Part shown: one piece after another, positions 42,587 through 52,026 of the stretch
Numbering within the stretch: the stretch's first letter is position 1
How the letters are laid out: every line of letters starts with the position of its first letter
Assembly: GCA_034003955.1 (NCBI GenBank)
Contig: JAVEXO010000001.1
Coordinates: 75,077-139,076 of the forward strand
DNA length: 64,000 nucleotides
Source of the DNA: SZUA-370 sp034003955
Lineage (GTDB): Bacteria; Spirochaetota; Spirochaetia; Treponematales; UBA12059
Direction of reading: 5' to 3'
Program-made: the position numbers and the translations under genes
The notes under the pieces: generated by a model
The model's input: only the letters and a program-made list of their open reading frames with translations
Told to the model about the DNA's origin: nothing
Databases searched by the model: none

Positions 42587-43984
42587 TTAGTCGGACGAGC
42601 CTAGAACGTCGGCTGCATTTACAGATATAGGCTTGGCATCGCCGTGCCTGATGAAGAGGGTAGCAAGGAATCCCAGGACCATGAATACAGCCGAGTACAA
42701 AGCGATGGTTCGCTGTCCTAGCCTGTCAAGGAAAACGCCTGCCAGCGCGGGTGTAATAATCTGAGCCACGGTGGTTGCAAGGTAGTAGTAGCCCATGTAG
42801 CGGCCGACATCTGCGCTCGAGCATAGCTCGACGACCATGGGACCGAGATGGACGCTGACCATGGCGAAACCAAGGCCGTAGACGGCGAAAATCGGGGTTA
42901 GGAGCCTGGCGGTTTCAGGCGTCAAGAAGTAGACGAATGATACTGATACGGCCAGGATGACGAGTCCTATCCTGGCTGTCATCTTGCGTCCAATCTTGGT
43001 TGACAGCATCGCCGAGGGGATGCAGAAGATCAGGACGGAGAAGACACGAACCAGGAGAGGGCCTGAGATGCTAGCAGGTGTCATGCCAAGTTGCTTGATG
43101 GCGTAAATGGCGAAGTGGGTGCTAAACGCGTTGTAGCCCATGTAGACGAAGACAACGACGGCGAGGATGAAGATCATGCTCTTCAACACCTCTGGAGGGA
43201 TCTTCTTGCCTGTTTTGTGGGTGTCTATCTCCTCGACGAGGCCGAGACGTACGTTGTCTTCCTCTACCTGGCGGAGCAGCTTTCGCTCGCGAACGAAGAT
43301 CATGTACACGGCAAGCGCGAACAGCATGACAATCGCGGATAGCATCATGAGATTGAAGTACCCGCCGTAGAGGCTGGCGAGGCGTTTGTTGAGGAGTAGG
43401 AATACAACACCGGCCAAACCTCCAAGGATGTTGAGCACGGCGTTGCCCTTGGAGCGCTGGGGGCGGATGAATACATCGGCTGCAAGCGCGGCGGCGGGAG
43501 AGCGGAAGATTGACATGAGGAATACGCCGAGGAGCAGGGCGCCCATCATGAGGACGAATATGCCTACGTTACCACGCTGTAGTGCGCCTATCTCGCCGAT
43601 AAGAGCCGCCTTGGCGGCACCTGTCGTCGCGGCAGCGAATTTTGCCGGGATGCCTGCTGCGGTCAGTCGGGCAAGTTGCATATTGTCAGCAAGACCCATC
43701 AAGACGAAGCTTATGGCCCCGCCAATGGTTCCCCACAGGATGAACGGGGTTCTGCGTCCTAGCCTGGAATTAACCTTGTCCGACAGGGCTCCGAAGAGTG
43801 GCAGGAATATGAGGGCGACGAGGTTGTCTATGCCCATGATCATGCCGAGTGTCGTTGAGTTCATGCCGAAGTGGTAGACGAGGATCTGTGGCATGATCGT
43901 GTCGTATGCCTGCCAGAAGATGGTTATGGCGAAGAATGGAAGCGATACGAGGATTGCCTTGCGGTAATCCATCTTTGTATTCAT
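42587..43984 (-). CDS. MFS transporter, sugar:cation (SLC45/GPH-like) type
   Basis: 465 residues with twelve predicted membrane segments. The loop between helices 2 and 3, FGALSDKVNSRLGRRTPFILWG, is characteristic of the sucrose/GPH-like MFS branch. FWQAYDTIMPQIL in helix 1 also fits. Such carriers import sugars or glycosides with protons. SD AGGAG precedes ATG. It is a single gene with its own terminator. The real substrate is unknown. Confidence 0.87.
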   Translation of the reverse strand: MNTKMDYRKAILVSLPFFAITIFWQAYDTIMPQILVYHFGMNSTTLGMIMGIDNLVALIFLPLFGALSDKVNSRLGRRTPFILWGTIGGAISFVLMGLADNMQLARLTAAGIPAKFAAATTGAAKAALIGEIGALQRGNVGIFVLMMGALLLGVFLMSIFRSPAAALAADVFIRPQRSKGNAVLNILGGLAGVVFLLLNKRLASLYGGYFNLMMLSAIVMLFALAVYMIFVRERKLLRQVEEDNVRLGLVEEIDTHKTGKKIPPEVLKSMIFILAVVVFVYMGYNAFSTHFAIYAIKQLGMTPASISGPLLVRVFSVLIFCIPSAMLSTKIGRKMTARIGLVILAVSVSFVYFLTPETARLLTPIFAVYGLGFAMVSVHLGPMVVELCSSADVGRYMGYYYLATTVAQIITPALAGVFLDRLGQRTIALYSAVFMVLGFLATLFIRHGDAKPISVNAADVLGSSD

Positions 43985-44143
43985 GGAATTCTCCTGCGAG
44001 CGTGATTACCTCGGAGGGAAAGTGGCCTTTGGCTATGGCTTCCCTGTCGATGGCAAGCGCGATGATACCCGGTAGACAGGCCACGCCGGAGGAGATGTAA
44101 TAATCGGGTCGGGTAATGTAAGAACTTCCCGGCTGTAGGCTCC

Positions 44144-44671
44144 TTAAGCCCTCCTCTTTGTGAAACCCATGATAAGGCCAAGCGCTACAGACCAGAGCGC
44201 GGCCAGCCCTACCTGGTAGGCCGGGGGTAGGGCAAAGGTTACCGTGTGTGCCGGTACCCAGAACCAGGCTAGTGTCGCCAGGCTCTTCTCTATGCCCTTG
44301 TAGCCCTTGGTTCCTGAAATTATGTTGTCGGTAGTTCGGTGCAGTGTCATGAGGAGGGGGCCGAACATGGAATTCGTCAGGATGGATAGCGACAAGGCTC
44401 TTAGAATGGTTGTTTCCTCGCAGGCTCGTGGCAGGAGACCAGTGCCGACAAGGGCAGCCAGGAATCCCTTGAAGCCTGTAAAGGAGTACTTAACCAGTAT
44501 ACCGAGTAGTCCCCATACTATGGCCTTTAAAAGCCAGGCAAGAGCATTGTTTGATGGGCGTCGCTTCGAGGCTACTATACCGAGTAATTCGCCTAGGTTC
44601 CCTAGAAGTGCAAACTGTATGAATGCCGACAAAAGCATGTTGTCACCGACCCATTCTATATACCAATCCAT
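44144..44671 (-). CDS. Mpv17/PMP22-like membrane protein (tentative)
   Basis: 175 residues with about four hydrophobic segments. The C-terminal stretch WFWVPAHTVTFALPPAYQV followed by LAALWSVALGLIMGF resembles the Mpv17/PMP22 signature (W..WP..Q..NF..VP......W..YLS). This is the only basis for the name, so confidence is limited. Bacterial relatives are of unknown function. It diverges from the MCP gene across 159 bp. Confidence 0.6.
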   Translation of the reverse strand: MDWYIEWVGDNMLLSAFIQFALLGNLGELLGIVASKRRPSNNALAWLLKAIVWGLLGILVKYSFTGFKGFLAALVGTGLLPRACEETTILRALSLSILTNSMFGPLLMTLHRTTDNIISGTKGYKGIEKSLATLAWFWVPAHTVTFALPPAYQVGLAALWSVALGLIMGFTKRRA

Positions 44672-44830
44672 GTCGTTCCTCCCTTTAAAAACGAAACGAG
44701 TATATACAGCGATTGATAGATACGACTAGCTTTGATGGCGCTGCGAAATTGTATTCCCGCAAGTTTGTATTTCACTGATATACTATATTGATATGCTCTA
44801 TTCGCTAGTGCTTCAAAAAGGAATAGAAAA

Positions 44831-46642
44831 GTGAAACATCGTAGGCTTTCCAATATTACCATCTCGGTCAAACTCATCATTCTTATTGTCATCGTCGCTA
44901 TCGCCTTTAGCGCGTTGTTTGTATTGAGCCGAACGGCGTTGAGCCGGGTGTCATCGGCCCTCGATACCATGCAGTCTGTCCATGCCAGCGCGCTTAGATT
45001 GGCCCAGACTCAGAGTCTCAAGGTATATGAGGCTCAGGTGGCCCTGTACAAGGCCATAAACTATGGTTCCCAATACTATGCGGCCTCCGAGATAGAGGCC
45101 GAGGTAGTAGCAGCCAAAGACGCGCTCAAGGAGGCTATGTCAATAGTAGCAGAACTGGCAGATTTTCCTGGACTAGGGGAGGCCGAACTCCAGGCCGTCC
45201 TGGCATCACAGGAAGCGCTTGATAGGTATTCACGCTACTCACGTAATACGCTCGGGTTCATAGAGGATTCTGCGGCGCTTGCGCTTTCTACCATGCCTGA
45301 GCTCGAGGCTCAATTCAATCTGATGGTAGAGTCTCTGGAGGCTCTCAATCAGGAGCTAGCAAAGGCAGGGACTCAGGCCAATGAGTCTGCCCAGGCAGAG
45401 GCTTCACGCCTGGTGGCTACGCTCCTCATCGTGGGACTCGTGACGGTAGGCGTGATAGTGCTCTTTTCTTTCATCATCGCACGGTCTATCACGGTGCCTA
45501 TACAGGCCCTCATGCGTACCCTTGAGACGCTTAGCCAGGGTGAGTTCAGGTACAATGTCGATGTCTCAGGCGATGATGAGATGGGCATGATGGGGGGGAG
45601 CGTAGACAGGCTCATAGAGCGGATGAAGTCACTCATAGGTACCGTCAAGGATAAGGTCGTGGCTCTTGAAGAGACCGGCCAAGAACTAGCATCGAATATG
45701 GAGGAAACAGCCTCCGCCGTCATAGAGATAAACTCAAACATCGGCAGTACCAAGGCACAGCTTGGAGAACAGTCTGATTCTGTCGGAGAGGTGTCAGCGG
45801 CAATAGAGCAGTTGGCACACAATATAGTCTCACTGTCGGAACTTATAGGCAGGCAGTCACAGGTAGTCGTGCAGTCATCGGCTGCGGTGGAACAGATGAT
45901 AGCCAACGTAGAGTCTGTGGCTCAGGCCTCCTCGGTAGCCGCCTCGGCAAGCGACGAATTGATTCTGGCGGGCAATGATGGTAAACAAAGGATAGACGAG
46001 GTAGGCGAGTCTGTACGGGATATAGTCCGCGATTCAGAGAGCCTCAGCGAGGCGGCCGATATAATTGCACAAATAGCCAGCCGTACTAACCTCCTGGCCA
46101 TGAACGCGGCCATAGAGGCTGCCCATGCGGGAGATTCTGGTAAGGGCTTTGCGGTGGTGGCAGACGAGATACGAAAGCTGGCTGAGCAGTCCACCGGGCA
46201 GGCCAAGGATATATCTACAGGGCTTGGCAAGGTTTCAGCAGCCATAGAGACGGTGCGTAGTGCATCCGACTATGCCGTTGACTCCTTCGGGACGGTGCTC
46301 AAACGCTCCGAGGCGCTTGGAGGCGAGGTTCGTCGCATCAATGCCTCCATGTCGGAGCAACGCGAGGGTGGGAGGCAACTCCTGGAAGGCCTGTCTGGCC
46401 TCAAGGATATAACGGGGCAGATATCATCGGGTTCCGGCGAGATGTCTAGTGGAAATAACGCCATCTTACGGCAGATTTCTCGCCTCAATTCTGTAAACAA
46501 GCTGGTCGTCCAGAATAATGAGCAGATCAATATTGGTACCAAGGAGATTAACGAGGCCATAGTAGCCACGACAGAGCTGTCTTCCAGGACAGCCGAGCTT
46601 ATTGCAGACGTCAAAGAAGCCGCCGATAAATTTGAGGTTTAG
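44831..46642 (+). CDS. methyl-accepting chemotaxis protein
   Basis: 603 residues, GTG start with AAGGA upstream. A membrane segment (~13-34), a helical periplasmic four-helix-bundle-like sensor (~35-195), a second membrane segment (LLIVGLVTVGVIVLFSFIIA), a HAMP domain, and a cytoplasmic signalling domain. The hairpin tip reads IAQIASRTNLLAMNAAIEAA, followed by GKGFAVVADEIRKLAEQS. It senses a ligand and controls CheA. CheB encoded at the left edge would demethylate it. Its stop overlaps plsY's by 4 bases, tail to tail. No C-terminal CheR tether is present. Confidence 0.96.
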   Translation: MKHRRLSNITISVKLIILIVIVAIAFSALFVLSRTALSRVSSALDTMQSVHASALRLAQTQSLKVYEAQVALYKAINYGSQYYAASEIEAEVVAAKDALKEAMSIVAELADFPGLGEAELQAVLASQEALDRYSRYSRNTLGFIEDSAALALSTMPELEAQFNLMVESLEALNQELAKAGTQANESAQAEASRLVATLLIVGLVTVGVIVLFSFIIARSITVPIQALMRTLETLSQGEFRYNVDVSGDDEMGMMGGSVDRLIERMKSLIGTVKDKVVALEETGQELASNMEETASAVIEINSNIGSTKAQLGEQSDSVGEVSAAIEQLAHNIVSLSELIGRQSQVVVQSSAAVEQMIANVESVAQASSVAASASDELILAGNDGKQRIDEVGESVRDIVRDSESLSEAADIIAQIASRTNLLAMNAAIEAAHAGDSGKGFAVVADEIRKLAEQSTGQAKDISTGLGKVSAAIETVRSASDYAVDSFGTVLKRSEALGGEVRRINASMSEQREGGRQLLEGLSGLKDITGQISSGSGEMSSGNNAILRQISRLNSVNKLVVQNNEQINIGTKEINEAIVATTELSSRTAELIADVKEAADKFEV

Positions 46643-47256
46643 ATCCTCGGTTCGCTTCCTTGTAGCAGCCGGCCTATGTTTCTTCTGTGCATGACGATGA
46701 CCAGGAGAGACGATGCCATGCAGAATGCAAAGGTCAGTGTATGGAAGCTAGCGCCGTGGTAGAGTAGTGGATACGCTAGCGGTAGGGCGATGGACGCCAT
46801 AATGCTGGCGAGTGATACAAAACGAGTGATTGTTACGATGAGTATGAATGTAACGAGGCTCACGAGCGCTGCCCATGGCGCCAGAGACGCTATGACAGCC
46901 GCTCCAGTGGCTACTCCCTTGCCGCCTTTGAAGCCTAGCCACACAGGGAATATATGACCAAGTATGACGCTAGCTCCGGCTAATAGCTGCCCGGACAACA
47001 GAGCCTCGCCACTGGTCTTGGAAGCATCGGCCATGATCCATGGCGCAATACATACGACAGAGAAAGCGCCCTTGGCAGCATCGAGCAGGAGCACCAGGGC
47101 AGCCATTCTTGGGCCAAGCACGCGTAGAGCGTTGGTTGCCCCTGAGTTGCCCGATCCTGCCTTTCGTATGTCTATGCCACGAAACCTGCCAGCCAGGTAG
47201 GCGGCTGGAAAGGATCCGGCCAGGTACGACAGTAGTGCAATAATTATAAAAATCAT
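46639..47256 (-). CDS. plsY: acyl-phosphate:glycerol-3-phosphate acyltransferase
   Basis: 205 residues from ATG 47256 (GAGG upstream); the frame extends to 47289 without need. Five membrane segments and the PlsY motifs GSGNSGATNALRVLG (~34-48), LGHIFPVWLGFKGGKGVATG (~99-118) and the C-terminal HRRNIGRLLQG. It makes lysophosphatidic acid from acyl-phosphate and glycerol-3-P at the inner membrane. It diverges from a fatty-acid-kinase-like fusion gene whose product could supply acyl-phosphate. Identification is secure. Confidence 0.95.
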   Translation of the reverse strand: MIFIIIALLSYLAGSFPAAYLAGRFRGIDIRKAGSGNSGATNALRVLGPRMAALVLLLDAAKGAFSVVCIAPWIMADASKTSGEALLSGQLLAGASVILGHIFPVWLGFKGGKGVATGAAVIASLAPWAALVSLVTFILIVTITRFVSLASIMASIALPLAYPLLYHGASFHTLTFAFCMASSLLVIVMHRRNIGRLLQGSEPRI

Positions 47257-47383
47257 GGCATCCTCTTGTATACTATACTGACAAGACATAATGTTGAATA
47301 TTGTCTAGAGTGTTCCATTTTAAACATAGAAATAGTTATATTCATGTTAGCAGATATATAATCTAATGATGAAAGAGGTTCTT

Positions 47384-49195
47384 ATGGAACTAGTAGACGG
47401 CTACCAACTCTACGGCTTCTTCCGCGCAGGTTCAAGACGCGTCTATGCATCTCGCAGGCATCTCGATGAAATTAATGTTTTCCCCGTGCCCGATGGCGAC
47501 ACGGGAACAAACCTATCGGCGACCCTGGCTGGAGCCGTCGATTCTACTGTTCCCCATGAGTCTGCCGCCATCACGCTTGCTTCACTGGCCGATGCCTCCC
47601 TGGTCTCTGCGCGAGGCAACTCAGGTGTAATATTCGCGCAGTTTGTGTCGGGCCTGAGCGAGGCTATAGCCTCTGCAGAATTAAAGAGCCAGGAATTCAC
47701 CGCAGCCGTCAAGCATGCCTACAACAGGGCCAAGACAGCAATAACAGACCCGCGTGACGGAACAATGCTGTCGATAATAGAAGACTGGGCTACGTCCCTT
47801 GCGGGTCGTACTCATGAATCCAGTAGCCTGGCCGATCTCATAGGCGCCTCCAGGGGCGATCTGAGGATATCTCTGGCATCCACCACCGAACGCTTGGCCG
47901 AACTTAAGGCGGCAAATGTCGTAGACGCCGGCGCGGCTGGTTTCGTTGAGTTTGTAGAAGGCGGGCACGACTTCCTCGTGCATGGTGTCGATGGTTCTGA
48001 CGACGCCGGCGGAATAGAAGACAGCCATTCGGATGGCCCCATTGCCCATGCTCCCTTGGTTCATGATGAGGCTCACGGCCAGGCGCCGGTAGAGGCGCCG
48101 CTCCTCAGGTACTGCACCGAGGCCATTGTTACTGGTATTGATGTCGACTCGGAAGCCATTCGCTCGAGGCTCTCACTGTTTGGCGACAGCCTCATTGTAG
48201 CCGCTGGTCGTAACCGTACAAAGATTCACGTTCATACCAACGACCCCGAAGGTGTCATGGAGAGCCTGGCAGGCTTTGGTACCCTTGGATATCAGAAGGT
48301 TGATGATATGCATCTGCAGTACGCCGATGCACATGAGCGGGTGGCATCTGTAGCCATAGTTACCGATTCGGCCTGCGATCTTCCTCCCGAGCTTCTGGAA
48401 CGTCACCATATTCACTCCGTGCCTCTCCTCCTGTCGGCAGGAGGCAGCGAGTACCTGGACAAGCTTACCCTGTCGAGCAAGCGGCTTAGAATAGTCGCCG
48501 AAGGCAAGGGGGCCTTTCCTAAGACCGCCCAACCTCCTGCTCATTTTTTCTCGCGGCTCTATTCCTATTTGGGCAGCTATTACGAAGGTGTGGTAGCCAT
48601 TCATCTTGCAGCAGCCTTGTCTGGCACCTACGAGACCAGCAGGCGAGAAGCCGAGAAGGCTAACAAGGCAGGGGGTACTGTCAGGGTCGTAGATTCAAGG
48701 CATCTGTCTGGCTCGCTCGGCCTCATCGTTCTGCGGGCAGCACGGGCCGCTGAGGCGGGAGCCTCCGCCGACGAAATAGCCAGGGATGTTCCCTCGTGGT
48801 CGGCCAAGGCACACATACTCGTGTCTGTGAAAAACCTGCGCTATATGGTAAAAGGAGGACGCGTCAGCCCGCTCAAGGGTTTTGCGGCCAAGATCCTCAA
48901 TCTCAAGCCCATTGTATCCGTTGAGGAATCAGGAAAGTCAAAACTGTACGGCAAATCGTTCTCTGAGAAGAAGAATCATGCTACCCTGGTCTCCATGGTA
49001 TCGGACATACACGCCAGGGAGCCCCTGCTTTACTACGCCGTTGGGCACGCGGGGTGCCCGGAAAAGGCTGCTGTCTTTGCAGCAGCGTTGGAGGCAAGGC
49101 TCGGTTTTCCGCCCTTGTATAGTACCGACATATCATCAGTCGTAGCCCTGAACTCAGGCCCCGGCGCGGTGTCGGTGGTGGCGATGAGCAGGTAG
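47384..49195 (+). CDS. DAK2-DegV fusion, fatty acid kinase (FakA+FakB)-like
   Basis: 603 residues from ATG 47384, chosen for the SD AGAGG six bases upstream; ATG 47366 would lie next to a -10-like TATAAT (47357-47362). Residues ~1-200 form a DAK2/FakA kinase domain (VFPVPDGDTGTNLS, ARGNSGVIFAQF). A FakA-like central part follows (YCTEAIV, IHVHTNDPEG). Residues ~325-603 are a DegV/FakB fatty-acid-binding domain (VAIVTDSACDLPPELL, LSGTYETSRREAEKA, GGRVSPLKG). FakA and FakB are normally separate. Near the end the usual His reads Asn (ALNSGPGA). Together they would phosphorylate a bound fatty acid for PlsX/PlsY use. Confidence 0.85.
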   Translation: MELVDGYQLYGFFRAGSRRVYASRRHLDEINVFPVPDGDTGTNLSATLAGAVDSTVPHESAAITLASLADASLVSARGNSGVIFAQFVSGLSEAIASAELKSQEFTAAVKHAYNRAKTAITDPRDGTMLSIIEDWATSLAGRTHESSSLADLIGASRGDLRISLASTTERLAELKAANVVDAGAAGFVEFVEGGHDFLVHGVDGSDDAGGIEDSHSDGPIAHAPLVHDEAHGQAPVEAPLLRYCTEAIVTGIDVDSEAIRSRLSLFGDSLIVAAGRNRTKIHVHTNDPEGVMESLAGFGTLGYQKVDDMHLQYADAHERVASVAIVTDSACDLPPELLERHHIHSVPLLLSAGGSEYLDKLTLSSKRLRIVAEGKGAFPKTAQPPAHFFSRLYSYLGSYYEGVVAIHLAAALSGTYETSRREAEKANKAGGTVRVVDSRHLSGSLGLIVLRAARAAEAGASADEIARDVPSWSAKAHILVSVKNLRYMVKGGRVSPLKGFAAKILNLKPIVSVEESGKSKLYGKSFSEKKNHATLVSMVSDIHAREPLLYYAVGHAGCPEKAAVFAAALEARLGFPPLYSTDISSVVALNSGPGAVSVVAMSR

Positions 49196-49242
49196 GCTTC
49201 TCTGGGGGCAGTGTCAATTTCTATTGTTGCTCAGCCATGTCC

Positions 49243-52014
49243 CTATAGAGCCTCCACCCTCACGGCGCTCAGCTTTAAAGGCGCTATGAGGCTCGATGGG
49301 TCAAGGTTATCGCGTGTCAGCTTGTTGACCAGGGCATCGGGGAAGTGGAACGGCATGAATGTCTCTCCTGGCGTCAGCCCCTCGTCTATCCTTACGGTAG
49401 TCTCAAGCTCTCCTCGACGGGAGCTAACCCGCACAGGGCAGCCCTCGGTCAGGCTGTAGCGCAGGGCATCGTCGGGGTGCACGAGGATGTATGAATCCTT
49501 GGCGAAGGCCGACAGGGGCTTGCTCCTGAGGCTCATCGTCGACGAGTGATACTGGTAGAGGATGCGCCCCGTGTTGAGTAGTAGTGGATAGTCCCCGTCT
49601 GTTTCCTCTGCGCCGGATGCGTAGGCTACGGGTGTTATCCTGGCCAGACCATCGGGTGTATTGAACGTGTCAAGGAAGAGGGTTCTCTGGCCGGGATGAT
49701 CGGCCGTGGGGCAGGGCCACTGCACGCCCTGCTGTTCCAGCCGCTCATAGTTTATGCCAGCCACGATGGGAGCCGCGGCGGCTATCTCGTCCCAGATCGA
49801 TGATGCGGATGGGTAGGGCGCGGATCCGCCATAGGGGCCTATTGGGCGTTTCATGCGCCTGGCTATCTCCTGGATTATGTATGAATCCTCCCTGGCGCCG
49901 ACCGGAGCCTCTACGGCCTTGCGTACCCTGAGTACCCGACGATCTGAATTGGTAAAGGTGCCGTTCTTCTCGGCAAAACATGCCGCCGGCAGGACTACAT
50001 CGGCCTTGCGTGCCGTGGGTGTCATAAAAATATCCTGTACAAGGAGGAAATCCAGGTTTCCTACAGACTCCTCTACATGGTTGAGGTTGGGGTCTGTGTG
50101 CAGGGGGTTCTCTCCCATCACATAGAGTCCATGGATCGTGCCATCGCCTGCCGCCTTCATTATCTCTACGGTGGACAGCCCCTTTGCCGCCGGCAATTCG
50201 GCTACGGGATATCCCCAGAGCGCTGCTATGCGTGCCCTGTTGTCGTCGTCAGTTGCCTTGATGTAGCCGGGGTAGAAGATGGGAGACGCCCCTACGTCTG
50301 TGGCGCCCTGCACATTGTTCTGGCCCCTCGGCGGACTCATCCCGGCGCCTTCCCTGCCAATCTGGCCTGTGGCAAGCATAAGGTTAATAAGCGCGAATAC
50401 GTTGTTTGTTCCAACCGCCTGCTGGCTCATGCCCATGCCGGTGGCAATGACAGATGACTTTGCCGTGGCATACAGTCTGGTAGCCTCGAAGAGCTTGTCG
50501 CCGGGGACACCACAGATCCGCTCTACTGCGCTCCTGTCGTATGGCTCCACCGCCAGCTTGAGCGCCTCAAGGCTTTCCAGTCCTCCGTAGACTCGTTTAC
50601 CAATGAAGTCCTTGTCTATCCAGCCCTCTTCAATGGCTATGCGGGCCATGCCGTTTAAAAGGGCCACATCGGTGCCTAGCCTGGGTTGTAGCCAGACATC
50701 GGCGAAGTTAGCCAGGGGAGTCCAGCGGGGGTCTATGACGACAAGACGGCCGCCCTTTTTGAGGCCGCGCTTGAGATAGGTGGCCGTCACCGGGTGTGTC
50801 TCTATCATGTTGTTGCCAATGACCAAGGCGCAGCCTATTGACTCGTAATCTTCTATTGAGTTTGTGGCCGCCCCGTCTCCCAGGGCCTTGAGCATTGCGG
50901 TGACCGTCGAGGCGTGGCACAGCCTGGTACAGTAGTCGAGATTGTTGGTTCCAAAGGCTACCCGCACCAGTTTCTGAAAGAGATAATTCTCCTCATTGGT
51001 GCACTTTGCCGACGAGTAGCCCGCCAGTGCGTCGGGGCCGTACTTGTTTTTTATAGAAAGGAAGGCTGCTGCCGCAACATCGAGGGCCTCGTCCCAGCTC
51101 GCCTCACGGAATGTGCCGTTTTCACGTATGAGGGGAACGGTTAGCCGTTCCGGGCTGTGTACATAGTCGTTGCCAAAGCGACCCTTGATGCATAGCCGAC
51201 CATCGTTGGGTAGGACGCCCTCGACGCCGTCTGAGCGAACTATGCGGCCGTCTATAGTCGTCAAGGAGAGTTGGCAGCCTACGCCGCAGAATGAACAGGT
51301 AGTTTGTGTCTTTTGCGTACGCGTGCCAGCGGCTGCGATGATGGCTGCCCGCTCCGGCTTCTCTACCAGGGCTCCTGTGGGGCAGAGCTGGACGCATTCG
51401 CCGCAGCCGTCGCACTCAGAGTCTCCCCAGCCGTCCATACCGGCAGCGATGTAGGAGTGTATGCCACGTTCCAGCACCCCTATGACGCCTTTGCCCTGTA
51501 CCTCGTCGCAGGCCTTTACGCAGCGGAAGCATTTGATACATTTGCTAGGGTCAAAGCTGAGTACCGGCGAGCTGTCATCGATGCATGACCAGGTTTTACC
51601 AACGAGCGGCATGCCCAGTACTGCTGTAGCCGGTCTAGGTGTCGTGATGGCGTCTGAAAGGCCGTAATGGACGCAGAGCTCTGCAAACTCGTCTCGATAT
51701 GAACCATCACTGCCAAAACCACACTCGGTCATCAAGGATCCAAGGAGGAATTTGCGCTCCTCTTCTAGTTCTTCGTCGAAGGCGGTAACGACCATGCCAT
51801 CAAGCACAGGCGTTGAGCATGATGTAACCAGGCCGCGCATGCCTTCTATTTTAACGATACACAGCCTGCAGGCACCCGTGGGGCTGAGCTTGCGGTGCCA
51901 GCAGAGGCTTGGTATATCAAAGCCGGCATCCCTGGCAACCTCAATGAGGAGCTTGCCGGATACGGCTTCTACTGGAGTACCGTCTATACTTATTCTAACT
52001 GTAGCGCCATGCAT
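49243..52014 (-). CDS. NAD-linked formate dehydrogenase, molybdopterin catalytic subunit
   Basis: 923 residues. Order: [2Fe-2S] ferredoxin domain (Cys38, 49, 52, 66), two [4Fe-4S] motifs (CIKCFRCVKACD ~159-170; CDGCGECVQLCP ~201-212), then the Mo/W-bisPGD domain starting with CSFCGVGC (~240-247). The metal ligand is Cys366 next to His367 in TRLCHAST, so this is a Cys and not a selenocysteine enzyme. The N-terminal layout matches soluble FdsA/FdhA-type formate dehydrogenases. The NuoEF-like partner gene ends 12 bases upstream. Function: formate to CO2 with NADH formation, or the reverse. A related bis-PGD oxidoreductase cannot be fully excluded. Confidence 0.88.
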   Translation of the reverse strand: MHGATVRISIDGTPVEAVSGKLLIEVARDAGFDIPSLCWHRKLSPTGACRLCIVKIEGMRGLVTSCSTPVLDGMVVTAFDEELEEERKFLLGSLMTECGFGSDGSYRDEFAELCVHYGLSDAITTPRPATAVLGMPLVGKTWSCIDDSSPVLSFDPSKCIKCFRCVKACDEVQGKGVIGVLERGIHSYIAAGMDGWGDSECDGCGECVQLCPTGALVEKPERAAIIAAAGTRTQKTQTTCSFCGVGCQLSLTTIDGRIVRSDGVEGVLPNDGRLCIKGRFGNDYVHSPERLTVPLIRENGTFREASWDEALDVAAAAFLSIKNKYGPDALAGYSSAKCTNEENYLFQKLVRVAFGTNNLDYCTRLCHASTVTAMLKALGDGAATNSIEDYESIGCALVIGNNMIETHPVTATYLKRGLKKGGRLVVIDPRWTPLANFADVWLQPRLGTDVALLNGMARIAIEEGWIDKDFIGKRVYGGLESLEALKLAVEPYDRSAVERICGVPGDKLFEATRLYATAKSSVIATGMGMSQQAVGTNNVFALINLMLATGQIGREGAGMSPPRGQNNVQGATDVGASPIFYPGYIKATDDDNRARIAALWGYPVAELPAAKGLSTVEIMKAAGDGTIHGLYVMGENPLHTDPNLNHVEESVGNLDFLLVQDIFMTPTARKADVVLPAACFAEKNGTFTNSDRRVLRVRKAVEAPVGAREDSYIIQEIARRMKRPIGPYGGSAPYPSASSIWDEIAAAAPIVAGINYERLEQQGVQWPCPTADHPGQRTLFLDTFNTPDGLARITPVAYASGAEETDGDYPLLLNTGRILYQYHSSTMSLRSKPLSAFAKDSYILVHPDDALRYSLTEGCPVRVSSRRGELETTVRIDEGLTPGETFMPFHFPDALVNKLTRDNLDPSSLIAPLKLSAVRVEAL

Positions 52015-52026
52015 TCGTGCTTCCCT

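Noticed and set aside
49243..52014. Selenocysteine formate dehydrogenase.
   Set aside because: The metal-ligand position is an ordinary Cys codon (TRLCHAST) and the frame has no internal TGA.
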